From the NCBI RefSeq assembly GCF_900182665.1, contig NZ_FXTL01000002.1, forward strand, positions 1 through 64,000: a stretch of DNA of 64,000 nucleotides, written 5' to 3'. Below are positions 24,573-33,036 of this stretch, piece by piece (position 1 is the stretch's first letter; each line of letters starts with the position of its first letter). The notes below the pieces were generated by a model. That model was not told where the DNA came from. It did no database searches and worked only from the letters and a program-made list of their open reading frames with translations. Source of the stretch: Propioniciclava tarda. Lineage in GTDB: Bacteria > Actinomycetota > Actinomycetes > Propionibacteriales > Propionibacteriaceae. The translations under genes and the position numbers were made by a program.

Positions 24573-25339
24573 CCAGCGGGCTTAAAGCCGCCGTCCACCT
24601 TCAACAGTTGGGCGTTGATCCAGCCGCCGGCGTCCGAGAGCAGGAAGCGGATGACGTTTGCGATGTCCTGCGGTGTGCCGAGGCGTCCGGGCGGGGTCAG
24701 CGCCGTCAGCTCGGCGGACCATTCCGGGGTCATCCAGCCCGTGTCGACGGGGCCGGGGTTGATGACGTTCGCCCGCAGTCCCCGCGGCCCGAGTTCGACT
24801 CCTGCCGCCTGGACGAGCCGATCCAGGGCCCCCTTGGACGCCCCGTAGGGCAGGTTGAACGCAGTGTGATCGCTGGTCAGGGCCACGACGCGCGCGACGG
24901 CGTCCGAGGTTGGCGTCTGGGGCAGGACGCGCGTCAGCTCCTTGATCAGCAGCCAGGACGCGCGCGCGTTGACGGCGAAGTGCCGATCCCAGGCCTCGAC
25001 GGACGTGTCGAGGGTGTGGCTGTCGACACTTTCGCAGTGCGACAGCACCAGCGCACGCAGGTCGCCGCGGGCGTTTGCGGCGCCGATCAGGCGCGACGGC
25101 GTCCCTGGGTCGGACAAGTCGCCCGCGACCACGTCGGCGTGGACGCCGAACGAGCGGCACTCGACGGCGATGTCCTCCGGATCGGACGCCCCCTGGACCA
25201 GTCCCAGGCGGGCGTCGTACGGCGTCCAGTGGTTGAGGGCGACGTCCCAGCCGTCCTGGGCCAGGTCGACGGCGATGCCGGCGGCGATGCCGCGGCGGCG
25301 TCCGACGCCGGTGATCAGGACTGTGCCGCGCGACGACAT
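24569..25339 (-). CDS. Short-chain dehydrogenase/reductase
   Basis: 256-aa SDR with an N-terminal dinucleotide-binding stretch (ITGVGRRRGIAAGIA) and active-site Ser156, Tyr165 and Lys169 (YGASK). The C-terminal VINPGPVDTGWM and GWINAQLLKVDGG segments are typical of the 3-oxoacyl-ACP-reductase-like subgroup, but the cofactor loop is unusual and the substrate unknown. It starts in a TGATG overlap with deoD, so the two are co-transcribed. Confidence 0.8.
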   Translation of the reverse strand: MSSRGTVLITGVGRRRGIAAGIAVDLAQDGWDVALNHWTPYDARLGLVQGASDPEDIAVECRSFGVHADVVAGDLSDPGTPSRLIGAANARGDLRALVLSHCESVDSHTLDTSVEAWDRHFAVNARASWLLIKELTRVLPQTPTSDAVARVVALTSDHTAFNLPYGASKGALDRLVQAAGVELGPRGLRANVINPGPVDTGWMTPEWSAELTALTPPGRLGTPQDIANVIRFLLSDAGGWINAQLLKVDGGFKPAG

Positions 25340-26052
25340 CAGAACACCAGGGTGTTCGCCGCGATCTCGACCATGGCCTGGTAGGAGGTTTCGCGCTCGG
25401 CGGCGGTCATGTCCTGAGACGGGTCGAAGAGATGATCGGACGCCGTCAGGATCGCCAGCGCCTCGCCGCCCTCGGCCATGGCCGTCGCGTACAGGCCGGT
25501 CGCCTCCATCTCGACGCCCAGCGTGCCGAGCTTGATGAGGCCCTCGGTGGTCGCGGGCTTCACGAGGTAGAAGTGATCGCTGGAGTAGATCGGTCCGAAG
25601 TGGACCGGCACATCCTTGACCGCCTTGGCCGCATGGCCGGCGCCGTGCAGCAGCGAGAAGGACGGCGCGAGGGAGAGCGACGCGTCCGGAACGAACAGGT
25701 GGGGCAGTGACGAGTTCGTGTGGGCGGCGGTGGCGACGATGACGTCGCGGACGCGGACGTTCGGGCTCATGGCGCCACAGGTGCCGACCCGGATGATCCG
25801 CTTCACGCCGTAGAAGCGGTACAGCTCGGTCGCGTAGATGCAGACGCTCGGGATGCCCATGCCGGACGCCATGACGCTCATCGGGGTGCCGTTGTAGGTG
25901 CCGGTCCAGGCGCCGATGCCGCGGACCTCGGAGACGAGCTTGGGGTCGTCCAGGATGTCTTTGGCGATCCGCTCGGCGCGGCGCGGATCGCCGGGCATGA
26001 GGACGAGGGGGGCGATCTCTCCGACGTCGGCGGTGATGTGCGGCGTGGCCAT
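25339..26052 (-). CDS. deoD: Purine-nucleoside phosphorylase DeoD
   Basis: Hexameric PNP releasing purine bases from (deoxy)nucleosides with phosphate, 237 aa. Motifs: LVLMPGDPRRAERIA, IRVGTCGAMSPNVRVRDVI, VEMEATGLYA and LTASDHLF, with the catalytic Asp in SDH. The ATG has CAGGAG 5 nt upstream. The genome also has an adenine/adenosine deaminase close by at 27.2 kb, consistent with purine salvage. Confidence 0.93.
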   Translation of the reverse strand: MATPHITADVGEIAPLVLMPGDPRRAERIAKDILDDPKLVSEVRGIGAWTGTYNGTPMSVMASGMGIPSVCIYATELYRFYGVKRIIRVGTCGAMSPNVRVRDVIVATAAHTNSSLPHLFVPDASLSLAPSFSLLHGAGHAAKAVKDVPVHFGPIYSSDHFYLVKPATTEGLIKLGTLGVEMEATGLYATAMAEGGEALAILTASDHLFDPSQDMTAAERETSYQAMVEIAANTLVF

Positions 26053-26116
26053 GGGTGCTCCTGAGGTGCTGATCTGGAAGAGCTATTCCATCACACGCGC
26101 GGCGGTGGGCGGGGGG

Positions 26117-26638
26117 TCAGAGGGTCGCCGCCAGGTCGGTGGTGAGCTGGCCCAGTTCCTCGAACGTCACGTCGTTGCCGAGCGCGAGGACGGCGCGTCC
26201 GGGCTCGACCTTGACCACGCAGGCGATCATCGTCGGGCTCTGGCGGGCGCACCAGGCCTTGCTGTAGCGCTTGGCGTCCGGCCAGGCGGTCTCGAACTGG
26301 GCGTCCGACTTGTTGGACGGCATGACCGCGGCGCTCACAACGGCCTTGGGGGTCGACTCGCGGCTGTAGAACACCTGGATCGCGCCGTCGTCCTGGAGCC
26401 GTTCGCGATACGACACCCACTCGCCCAGGGTCTTGGGCAGCGGAGACGTGGGCTTCGGGGCCGGCGCAGGGGAGAGGTTCGGCAGGCTCGCCGTCGGGCT
26501 GCCGGGCGCCAGCGGTGCGAAGTAGGGGGCGACCAGTCCGGGGGTTTCGATCGCAGACGCCGTCGGCTGCGGTGCCGCCGGGGTGCAGCCGACGAGCAGC
26601 AGCGCGGACGCCGCGATGGCTGCTCGGGGGGCTCTCAC
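26117..26638 (-). CDS. Putative lipoprotein
   Basis: 173 aa. GTG 26638 is preferred over the ATG at 26668 because AGGAG sits 8 nt upstream. The signal peptide ends in a lipobox-like LVGC. A Pro/Ala/Thr-rich linker follows, then a folded domain with two Cys (in AWCARQ and IACVVK) that could form a disulfide. The family is not recognised; the second half is reminiscent of small actinobacterial secreted proteins of unknown function. It lies 64 nt upstream of deoD. Confidence 0.6.
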   Translation of the reverse strand: MRAPRAAIAASALLLVGCTPAAPQPTASAIETPGLVAPYFAPLAPGSPTASLPNLSPAPAPKPTSPLPKTLGEWVSYRERLQDDGAIQVFYSRESTPKAVVSAAVMPSNKSDAQFETAWPDAKRYSKAWCARQSPTMIACVVKVEPGRAVLALGNDVTFEELGQLTTDLAATL

Positions 26639-26754
26639 GATGGCTCCTGACGACGGGGGATGGGCCAAGTATGGCCGATCCGTGCCGGTCGCAGCGGTGT
26701 CTCGGACGCCGCCACGGGGCGTCCGCTCGATTCGCGCGTCGGGAAAGTTGTGGC

Positions 26755-26760
26755 TAGTAT
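26755..26760 (+). promoter_or_regulatory. Likely -10 box of the tRNA-Ala gene
   Basis: TAGTAT 24 nt before the mature tRNA 5' end. No clear -35 hexamer is seen. Confidence 0.4.
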
Positions 26761-26784
26761 TCGTAACCGTCCGCGAGGACGTGA

Positions 26785-26857
26785 GGGGCTATGGCGCAGT
26801 TGGTAGCGCGCTTCCATGGCATGGAAGAGGCCACGGGTTCGAATCCCGTTAGCTCCA
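26785..26857 (+). tRNA. tRNA-Ala (anticodon GGC)
   Basis: A 73-nt cloverleaf. The acceptor stem GGGGCTA pairs with TAGCTCC and keeps the G3:U70 wobble that identifies alanine tRNAs. The D-arm is GCGCAGTTGGTAGCGC, the anticodon stem CTTCC/GGAAG encloses ATGGCAT (anticodon GGC), and the T-arm is GGGTTCGAATCCC. Discriminator base A; CCA is not encoded. Confidence 0.95.
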
Positions 26858-26863
26858 CTCATC

Positions 26864-26886
26864 GGAGACTCAGCTCTTGAGTCTCC
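26864..26886 (+). terminator. Hairpin after tRNA-Ala
   Basis: A perfect 9-bp stem (GGAGACTCA / TGAGTCTCC) with loop GCTCT, 7 nt after the tRNA. No T-run, so termination is likely but not certain. Confidence 0.5.
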
Positions 26887-26990
26887 TCCGATACAGCCAC
26901 ATCATCGCCACGTTCGGCGCCTCCGTGACAGTGCGATGCCACAGTCCGATGCGGACCAGGCTTGAGCGAGTTCTCGCTTTCCCACCATTG

Positions 26991-27107
26991 ATGTGCACGA
27001 CCGTCGCATTGACCTGGTCATCGACGGTCCTGCACCTGGACAAGGATGTCGAGATCATCGCCGCCATCACCGGCCAACCTGTCGTGCGGCTGGACGTCGA
27101 CCGCTGA
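26991..27107 (+). pseudogene. Remnant of a VapC-type PIN-domain toxin
   Basis: The frame ending at 27107 translates to a C-terminus matching VapC toxins: TVLHLDKDVEIIAAITGQP then RLDV. This is the LHxDxDF-x-IAxxTGQ ending with the last acidic residues of the PIN active site. Nothing before it resembles the rest of a PIN domain and no vapB is present. It lies just downstream of tRNA-Ala, a common integration site. The rest of 26887-27198 holds nothing recognisable apart from the add promoter. Confidence 0.5.
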
Positions 27108-27154
27108 GTTGCTTCGCTTCTCCGCGGACGACAGCGCGCGCTGATTGCCCTCGC

Positions 27155-27160
27155 TAGGGT
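27155..27160 (+). promoter_or_regulatory. -10 box of the deaminase gene
   Basis: TAGGGT 38 nt before ATG 27199, leaving a short leader that carries GAGGGG as ribosome site. Confidence 0.4.
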
Positions 27161-27198
27161 GCATTCACGAGCACGACTCATAGCTGAGGGGCGAGACG

Positions 27199-28212
27199 AT
27201 GACGAATGTCCAACTGATCGCAGCATTGCCGAAAGCCGAACTTCACGTCCATGTCGAGGGCACGCTGGAGCCAGCACTGAAGTTCGACCTCGCTGCACGC
27301 AACGGCGTCCGACTGCCGTACGACTCGCCCCAGGCCGTACGGGACGCGTACAGCTTCACCGATCTCACGTCGTTCCTGGTCCAGTACTACGACGGCATGA
27401 ACGTCCTGCTCACCGAGCCCGACTTCTACGACCTCGCCATGGCGTACTTCACCCGCGCGGCGTCCGACCATGTGCGCTGGGTCGAGCTGTTCTTCGATCC
27501 CCAGGCGCACACGTCGCGTGGTGTCCCGTTCGACATCGTCATCCGCGGCCTCCGCCGCGCCCAGTTGGACGCCGAGGCGACGCTCGGCGTCCGATCGGCC
27601 CTCATCATGTGCTTCCTGCGCGACTTCACCCCCGAATTCGCGATGGCGACCCTGCTGGAGTCGCTGCCCTACCGGCAGTGGATCCTGGGCGTCGGCCTCG
27701 ATTCCGACGAGAGCGACAATCCGCCCGCCAAATTCGCGGCCGTCTTCGCCCGCGCGCGGCAGGAGGGCTACTTCCTCACCATGCACTGCGACGTCGACCA
27801 GGCCGACTCGATCGAGCACATTCGACAGGCTCTGCACGAGATCGGCGTCCAGCGCCTCGACCACGGGACCAACATCGTCGAGTCCCCGGACCTCGTGGCA
27901 GAAGTCGGACGCCGACGCATCGGCCTGACCTGTTGCCCGGTCTCCAACACGTGGGTCTCCGAGTCGTCCAAGTCGCACCTCATCAAGCAGCTCCTGGACG
28001 CCGGCGTGAAGGTCACGATCAACAGCGACGACCCCGCCTACTTCAATGGCTACCTCAACGCGAACCTCGAACTCGTCGACGCCGAACAGCACCTCACCCG
28101 GGCGGAGCTCACCCAGCTGGTCCGCAACGCGTTCGAGGTCTCGTGGGCGCCGACCAGCCTCCGCGACGAGTGGCTGGCCGAGGTCGACCGCATCGCGGCC
28201 GACCTCCGCTGA
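27199..28212 (+). CDS. add: Adenine/adenosine deaminase
   Basis: 337-aa zinc-dependent deaminase of the adenosine-deaminase superfamily. Metal ligands HxH are His16/His18 in KAELHVHVEG; further conserved parts are TMHCDVDQ, RLDHGTNI and the INSDDPAYF aspartate. The HVEGTLEP start and the FLVQYYDGMNVLL and SDDPAYFNGY segments fit the adenine-deaminase branch better than classical adenosine deaminase, so adenine is the more likely substrate. With DeoD it would channel purines to hypoxanthine. The start has GAGGGG upstream. Confidence 0.85.
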   Translation: MTNVQLIAALPKAELHVHVEGTLEPALKFDLAARNGVRLPYDSPQAVRDAYSFTDLTSFLVQYYDGMNVLLTEPDFYDLAMAYFTRAASDHVRWVELFFDPQAHTSRGVPFDIVIRGLRRAQLDAEATLGVRSALIMCFLRDFTPEFAMATLLESLPYRQWILGVGLDSDESDNPPAKFAAVFARARQEGYFLTMHCDVDQADSIEHIRQALHEIGVQRLDHGTNIVESPDLVAEVGRRRIGLTCCPVSNTWVSESSKSHLIKQLLDAGVKVTINSDDPAYFNGYLNANLELVDAEQHLTRAELTQLVRNAFEVSWAPTSLRDEWLAEVDRIAADLR

Positions 28213-28318
28213 CCGTCTTGCACGGTGGACTCAGCCGGTCAAGTCCGGTTGAATTCAGACGCCGCCCACGCGGCAGGTACCGATCACGGGCGCACGCGCC
28301 CTCAGCGGAAGGAACGCC

Positions 28319-30919
28319 GTGAGCCTCACGCTCGACGACTACGCAGGAATCCCCACCGGAGACATGCCGGGCGATAGCGTCCAGATCGGTCAATCCCACC
28401 TCGACAAGGCCGAACGCGTCTACCCGCGCCTGCGCGAACTGCTCGGGGACGCCTTCGCCGCGAACGGCCACCACCGAGCGATCGTCGCGGTCCACGGCGG
28501 TTCCGGAGTGGGCAAGTCGGAGATTGGATCGGTCCTGGGTGAGATGCTCCGCCGCGACGGCATCGGCGCCTACGTCATGTCGGGCGACAACTACCCGCGC
28601 CGCATCCCCGCGGCCAACGATGCCGAGCGGCTGCGCCGGTTCCGCACCGGAGGCGTCCAGGGGCTGGCGGCGTCCGGAGTGTTCGGCGACGAGGTTCGCG
28701 CGCAGTTGGCAGCGCTCCAGGCGGCCGATCAGGACGCTGACCCCGGGCAGGTCGCGGCCCACCCGTGGCTCCAGCACTACCAGGACGCGGGCCGCGGGGC
28801 GCTGGCCGCCTACCTCGGCACCACCAACGAGATCGACTTCGACGAGGTCAACGGCATCTTCACCGCCTTCAAAGACGGCGCCACGACCATCCCGCTGAAG
28901 CGCATGGGACGCACCGAGGGCGAGCTCTGGTACGACCCGGTCGACTTCACCGGCATCGACGTGCTCATCGTCGAGTGGACCCACGGCAACAACGACCTGC
29001 TCACGGGCGTCGACATCCCGATCCTGCTCAACTCGACCCCCGAGGAGACCCTCGCGCATCGCCGGTCCCGCGCCCGCGACGGTGCCACCGACAGCCCCTT
29101 CACGATGCTGGTCCTGGCCCTGGAACAGGCGAAGCTGCACGCGCAGGCGTCCAAGGCCAAGATCATCGTCTCGAAGTCGGGGGAACTGCTGACTTACCCC
29201 GAGTACCTGGCAAGCATGGGCGCCTCGAGCATGGGCGCAGGCCCGATGCTGAACGTCTACCCCGACAGCGTCGGCGGCGACGTGCCGGGCCTCCTCGCCC
29301 TGCTGAACGAGCCGGGAGTCTCGGACGCCTTCAGCTCGATCTACATGCTGCCGAGCATTTTCAACACCGACCTCGACCGCGGCTTTTCCGTGATCGATTA
29401 CGACCTCAACGACCTCTACACGACGGACGCCGACCTGCAGGCCGTCGCCGACGCCGGCCTCGACTTCAAGTTCGACTTCATCCTCAACCACGCCTCGGTG
29501 CTGTCGCCCCAGTTCCAGGACCTGTTGGCGCGCGGTGAGGCGTCCGACTACAAGGACTTCTTCATCGACTGGAACGCGTTCTGGGCCGGCCACGGCACGA
29601 TGACCGAGGGCGGCTACGTCCAGCCGGACGCCGACCTCATCAAGGACATGTTCTTCCGCAAGCCCGGGCTGCCGATCCTGATGGTGCGCTTCCCGGACGG
29701 CTCCGAACGGCCCTACTGGAACACCTTCTACCAGGAGGTCCGCTACCCGCGCCCCGACGCCCAGGACCTGATGGCCGCCACCGGACTGCAGTACGCCTCG
29801 GCCGACGCGCTGGCGTCCAGCATCAACACCCAACTGGACGCCGGACGCGCGGCGTCCGATCTGGATCTGGGTCGCTTCGACGCCCACCGCGACGCCGTCG
29901 TCGAGTACCTCGACAGTCGTCGCACGTACCTGGGTCAGATGGACCTCAACATCAAGTCCCAGCAGGTGTGGGACTTCTACGCCGACACCCTCGCCAAGCT
30001 TGCCGGCTACGGGGCACGCATCGTGCGCCTGGACGCCTTCGCGTACGCCCCCAAGGAGCCGGGGGAGAAGAACTTCCTCAACGACCCCGGCACCTGGGAC
30101 ACCCTCGACCGCGTGAAGTCGCTGGCCGACCGTCACGGCGTCGTGCTGCTGCCCGAGATCCACTCGACGTACGCCGACAAGATCCACGAGGTGATCTCCG
30201 CCAAGGGCTTCATGACCTACGACTTCTTCCTGCCCGGGCTGCTGATCCACGCCTTCGAGACCCAGGACGCCTCCAAGCTCAAGGGCTGGATCGGCGACCT
30301 GGTCACCAAGAAGATCCGGACGGTCAACATGCTCGGCTGCCACGACGGCATCCCGCTGCTCGACCTCAAGGGACTCCTCACCGACGGCGAGATCGACTCG
30401 GTCATCGCCACGGTCAAGGGTCGGGGCGGCTACGTCAAAGACCTGCACGGCGAGAAGAAGATGTACTACCAGGTCAACGCGACGTACTTCTCGGCGCTGG
30501 GGGCGTCCGAGCAGGCGCTGCTGCTCGCCCGCGCGATCCAACTGTTCATGCCCGGCAAGCCGCAGGTCTGGTACCTGGACCTCTTCGCCGGCGAGAACAA
30601 CCTGGCGGCCGTCGAGAAGGCCGGATCGGGCGGCCACAAGGAGATCAACCGGACGAACCTCACGGCGTCCGACATCGCGGACGGGCTGGCGAAGCCGGTC
30701 GTCCAGCGACAGTTGGAGCTGCTGCGCTTCCGCAACAGCTGCCCCGCCTTCGGCTTCGACGCCAGCTGCGTCGTCGCCGAGACGCCGGCGTCCGAACTCA
30801 GCGTCACCTGGACGAACCACGGCCACGTGGCTCAGTTGGACGCCGACCTCGCGTCCGGCACGTTCGTCATCAAGGCGACGGACGCCGACGGCGCGGTCAC
30901 CTTCGAGGCGCGTTCATGA
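28319..30919 (+). CDS. Fusion of a P-loop kinase and a GH13_18 sucrose-phosphorylase-like enzyme
   Basis: An 866-aa protein with two enzymes in one chain. Residues about 50-290 form a nucleoside/sugar-kinase-like P-loop domain: Walker A GGSGVGKS at 60-67, SGDNYPRR at 88-95, VLIVEWTHG at 215-223 and an Arg-rich lid (HRRSRARDG, 247-255). Residues about 308-866 match the sucrose-phosphorylase subfamily of GH13. They retain the nucleophile Asp572 (IVRLDAFAYA), acid/base Glu613 (PEIHSTY) and stabiliser Asp676 (CHDGIP), plus an extra helical insert at about 485-545. GTG 28319 has GGAAGGA upstream. A plausible role is phosphorylation coupled to phosphorolysis of an alpha-glucoside or its phosphate; the substrate is unknown. 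The next gene overlaps by 4 nt. Confidence 0.8.
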   Translation: MSLTLDDYAGIPTGDMPGDSVQIGQSHLDKAERVYPRLRELLGDAFAANGHHRAIVAVHGGSGVGKSEIGSVLGEMLRRDGIGAYVMSGDNYPRRIPAANDAERLRRFRTGGVQGLAASGVFGDEVRAQLAALQAADQDADPGQVAAHPWLQHYQDAGRGALAAYLGTTNEIDFDEVNGIFTAFKDGATTIPLKRMGRTEGELWYDPVDFTGIDVLIVEWTHGNNDLLTGVDIPILLNSTPEETLAHRRSRARDGATDSPFTMLVLALEQAKLHAQASKAKIIVSKSGELLTYPEYLASMGASSMGAGPMLNVYPDSVGGDVPGLLALLNEPGVSDAFSSIYMLPSIFNTDLDRGFSVIDYDLNDLYTTDADLQAVADAGLDFKFDFILNHASVLSPQFQDLLARGEASDYKDFFIDWNAFWAGHGTMTEGGYVQPDADLIKDMFFRKPGLPILMVRFPDGSERPYWNTFYQEVRYPRPDAQDLMAATGLQYASADALASSINTQLDAGRAASDLDLGRFDAHRDAVVEYLDSRRTYLGQMDLNIKSQQVWDFYADTLAKLAGYGARIVRLDAFAYAPKEPGEKNFLNDPGTWDTLDRVKSLADRHGVVLLPEIHSTYADKIHEVISAKGFMTYDFFLPGLLIHAFETQDASKLKGWIGDLVTKKIRTVNMLGCHDGIPLLDLKGLLTDGEIDSVIATVKGRGGYVKDLHGEKKMYYQVNATYFSALGASEQALLLARAIQLFMPGKPQVWYLDLFAGENNLAAVEKAGSGGHKEINRTNLTASDIADGLAKPVVQRQLELLRFRNSCPAFGFDASCVVAETPASELSVTWTNHGHVAQLDADLASGTFVIKATDADGAVTFEARS

Positions 30920-31290
30920 TCCGCACCTTGACGCTGGAGCCGATGTCGGCGTCCAACTCGGCCTTCTGGGTCGACGAGGCGGACGTGCTCGCCCTGGGCG
31001 GCGGGCGGCGTCCCAAGGTGGTCGTGACCGTCGAGGGCGTGACCTGGCGCACCTCGATCGCGCCGATGGGCGGCCACTTCTGTCTGGGCCTGACCAAGGC
31101 GCAGTACGCGCAGACGGGCGTCCAGGCGGGTCAGAGCTACGAGATCGAGTTCGTCCTCGACACCGAAGAGCGGATGGTCGAGATCCCCGAGGACCTCGAG
31201 GCGGTCCTGTCCGGGGACGCCGACCTGCGGGCCGCGTGGGATCGCCTGTCCTACACCCACCGCAAGGAGCACGCGCTGGGCGTCCGCTGA
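30916..31290 (+). CDS. YdeI/OmdA-like protein with N-terminal DUF1905-type domain
   Basis: 124 aa. The N-terminal half resembles a small DUF1905 beta-barrel (ending YEIEFVLDTEERMVEIP). The C-terminal half has the OmdA/YdeI signature: PEDLEAVLS, then AAWDRLSYTHRKEHALGV. The molecular function of this family is unclear; its 'bacteriocin-protection' name comes from enterobacterial work. ATGA overlap with the kinase-GH13 gene shows co-translation, which does not prove a shared pathway. Confidence 0.65.
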   Translation: MIRTLTLEPMSASNSAFWVDEADVLALGGGRRPKVVVTVEGVTWRTSIAPMGGHFCLGLTKAQYAQTGVQAGQSYEIEFVLDTEERMVEIPEDLEAVLSGDADLRAAWDRLSYTHRKEHALGVR

Positions 31291-31391
31291 GAGCCAAGGC
31301 GGTCGAGTGGCGCGCCTCATCGCGCGCGCGAGCCCAGTGTGCGACACTGCGTCGCCAAGAGATCCATCTGCGGTGCCGTTCAGGGAGACCC

Positions 31392-31997
31392 ATGCCTAAG
31401 ATTTCCGCCCCGACGGTGAGGGAACACCGCCAGATCGTGCTGGCCCGCCTGATCGATGCCGCCGAGGGCATCCTGCGCACCCAGGGCGTCGCCGAACTGA
31501 CCGCTGGGGCGGTGACGGCCGAGGCGGGGATCGCCCGGAACAGCATCTACCGGTACGTCGACTCGATCGGCGACCTGCGCGGGCTCGTCCTGGCGCGCTA
31601 CCTGCCGCGCTGGATGAGGGCCGTGGACGAGCGTCTCGCTCGGATCGACGACCCGCGAGAGCGTGTCCTGGAGTGGGTCCGGGCCAACCTCGAGCAGGCG
31701 TCCGTCAACGGCCACGGCTGGCTGATGGCGGTCGCTCGGTCGACCCGGCTGGAGCAGGGGCTTCGCTCCGACCTCGACCAGGCGCACCAAACCCAAGACT
31801 TTCTCAAGTCGGGCCTGTCGGCGCTCGGGCTGGCCGACATGCCCATCCGTACCGAACTCATCCGGTCCGTGGTGGACGCCGGCTTCCGCTCGCTGGACGC
31901 CGGGCACCAGCTGGACGACGTCACGCACTGGGCCTTGGTGGCCGTGGAAGCCATCATCGAGGCGTCCGAGGTGCGCGGCGACCGACCGCAGAGCTGA
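31392..31997 (+). CDS. TetR-family transcriptional regulator
   Basis: 201 aa. The N-terminal DNA-binding domain has the TetR helix-turn-helix (LTAGAVTAEAGIARNSIYRYVDSIGDLRGLV, split here as about 36-65). The C-terminal ligand-binding half is all-helical and not diagnostic. GGGAG precedes the ATG. It lies 100 nt downstream of the YdeI gene in the same direction; whether it controls the kinase-GH13 operon is open. It ends in a strong terminator. Confidence 0.85.
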   Translation: MPKISAPTVREHRQIVLARLIDAAEGILRTQGVAELTAGAVTAEAGIARNSIYRYVDSIGDLRGLVLARYLPRWMRAVDERLARIDDPRERVLEWVRANLEQASVNGHGWLMAVARSTRLEQGLRSDLDQAHQTQDFLKSGLSALGLADMPIRTELIRSVVDAGFRSLDAGHQLDDVTHWALVAVEAIIEASEVRGDRPQS

Positions 31998-32020
31998 CGC
32001 GTCGGCGTCCGACCACCAGA

Positions 32021-32064
32021 ACGCAGACCGGCCCCTCCCGCGAGCGGGAGGGGCCGGTCTGCGT
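32021..32064. terminator. Bidirectional terminator between tetR-like gene and aqpZ
   Basis: A perfect 20-bp inverted repeat (32021-32040 and 32045-32064) with loop CGAG, between two convergent genes. It is one of the longest perfect stems in the window. Confidence 0.85.
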
Positions 32065-32072
32065 CGGGGGGA

Positions 32073-32861
32073 CTAGCCGGTGACGGCGTGCTTGACGGCG
32101 CGCGCACCCTCGGACACCGGGGCATCCGGGGAGACGAAGCCGTCCTGGTCACCGGTGACGTACCGGTAGGTGAAGCCGGCGATCGCGGCGCCCACGATCG
32201 GGGCGACGGTGAACAGCCAGACCTGGCTCAGGGGGGCGGCGCCGGCGAACCAGGCGACACCCAGCGAACGGGCCGGGTTGACCGAGGTGTTGTCGACCGG
32301 GATCGAGATCAGGTGGATCAGGGTCAGCGTGAGGCCGATCGCCAACGGGGCGAAGCCCTTGGGCGCCTTCGACGACGTCGTGCCCAGGATGACCCAGACG
32401 AAGACGGCGGTGAGGACGATCTCGGTGATGAGAACGGCCAGCATCGAGTAGCCGTTGGGGGACAGGTTGTCGTAACCGTTGGTCGCGAAGCCGGACTTCA
32501 CGGCGTTGAAGCCGCCGCGTCCCGAGGCGATGACGAACAGCACGGCGCCGGCGACGGTGGCGCCGACGATCTGAGCGGCGATGTACAGCGGGACCGCGAC
32601 GGTCTCGATGCGCTTGCCGACCCACAGGCCCACGGTGACGGCCGGGTTGAAGTGGCCGCCGGACAGGTGACCCAGCGCGTAGGCGCCCGTGACGACGGTC
32701 AGGCCGAAGGCCAGCGCGACGCCGAGGAAGCCGATCCCGGCCTGGAAGCCGGACTTGGTGACGTAGGTCGCCGCCAGGACTGCGGAGCCGCAGCCACCGA
32801 AGGTGAGCCAGAAAGTGCCGAGGAACTCGGCCCAGAGGCGCTTGGACATGGGGACGTTCAT
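32073..32861 (-). CDS. aqpZ: Aquaporin Z
   Basis: 262-aa MIP-family channel with six TM helices. The two NPA boxes are intact: HFNPAVT (72-74) and SVNPARS (195-197). The Arg after the second box and the aromatic surroundings favour a water-selective aquaporin over a glycerol facilitator. GGAGTAACC precedes the ATG. It is monocistronic, ending in the bidirectional terminator. Confidence 0.95.
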   Translation of the reverse strand: MNVPMSKRLWAEFLGTFWLTFGGCGSAVLAATYVTKSGFQAGIGFLGVALAFGLTVVTGAYALGHLSGGHFNPAVTVGLWVGKRIETVAVPLYIAAQIVGATVAGAVLFVIASGRGGFNAVKSGFATNGYDNLSPNGYSMLAVLITEIVLTAVFVWVILGTTSSKAPKGFAPLAIGLTLTLIHLISIPVDNTSVNPARSLGVAWFAGAAPLSQVWLFTVAPIVGAAIAGFTYRYVTGDQDGFVSPDAPVSEGARAVKHAVTG

Positions 32862-33036
32862 GGTTACTCCGTTGATTGGGCAGAGCTGCGGGTGGATACG
32901 CGATCGCCGATGGTGACGCAGCCCTTCTGGTCAACAACACTAAAGGCTTTCGCCTCCCGGATGAAACGGCGCGCGGCATCGGGGTTTTCCCTAGTCCGGA
33001 CGGAACGGCCGTGCAGCCGCGGGTCGAACGGCTACT

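Noticed and set aside
26877-27107. Complete 76-codon gene behind tRNA-Ala
   Set aside because: Only the last 35 or so codons resemble anything (VapC end); the start lies in the tRNA hairpin, so it is treated as a remnant.
28109-30826. 905-codon open frame opposite the kinase-GH13 gene
   Set aside because: Antisense shadow; the plus-strand frame has complete catalytic motifs of two enzyme families.
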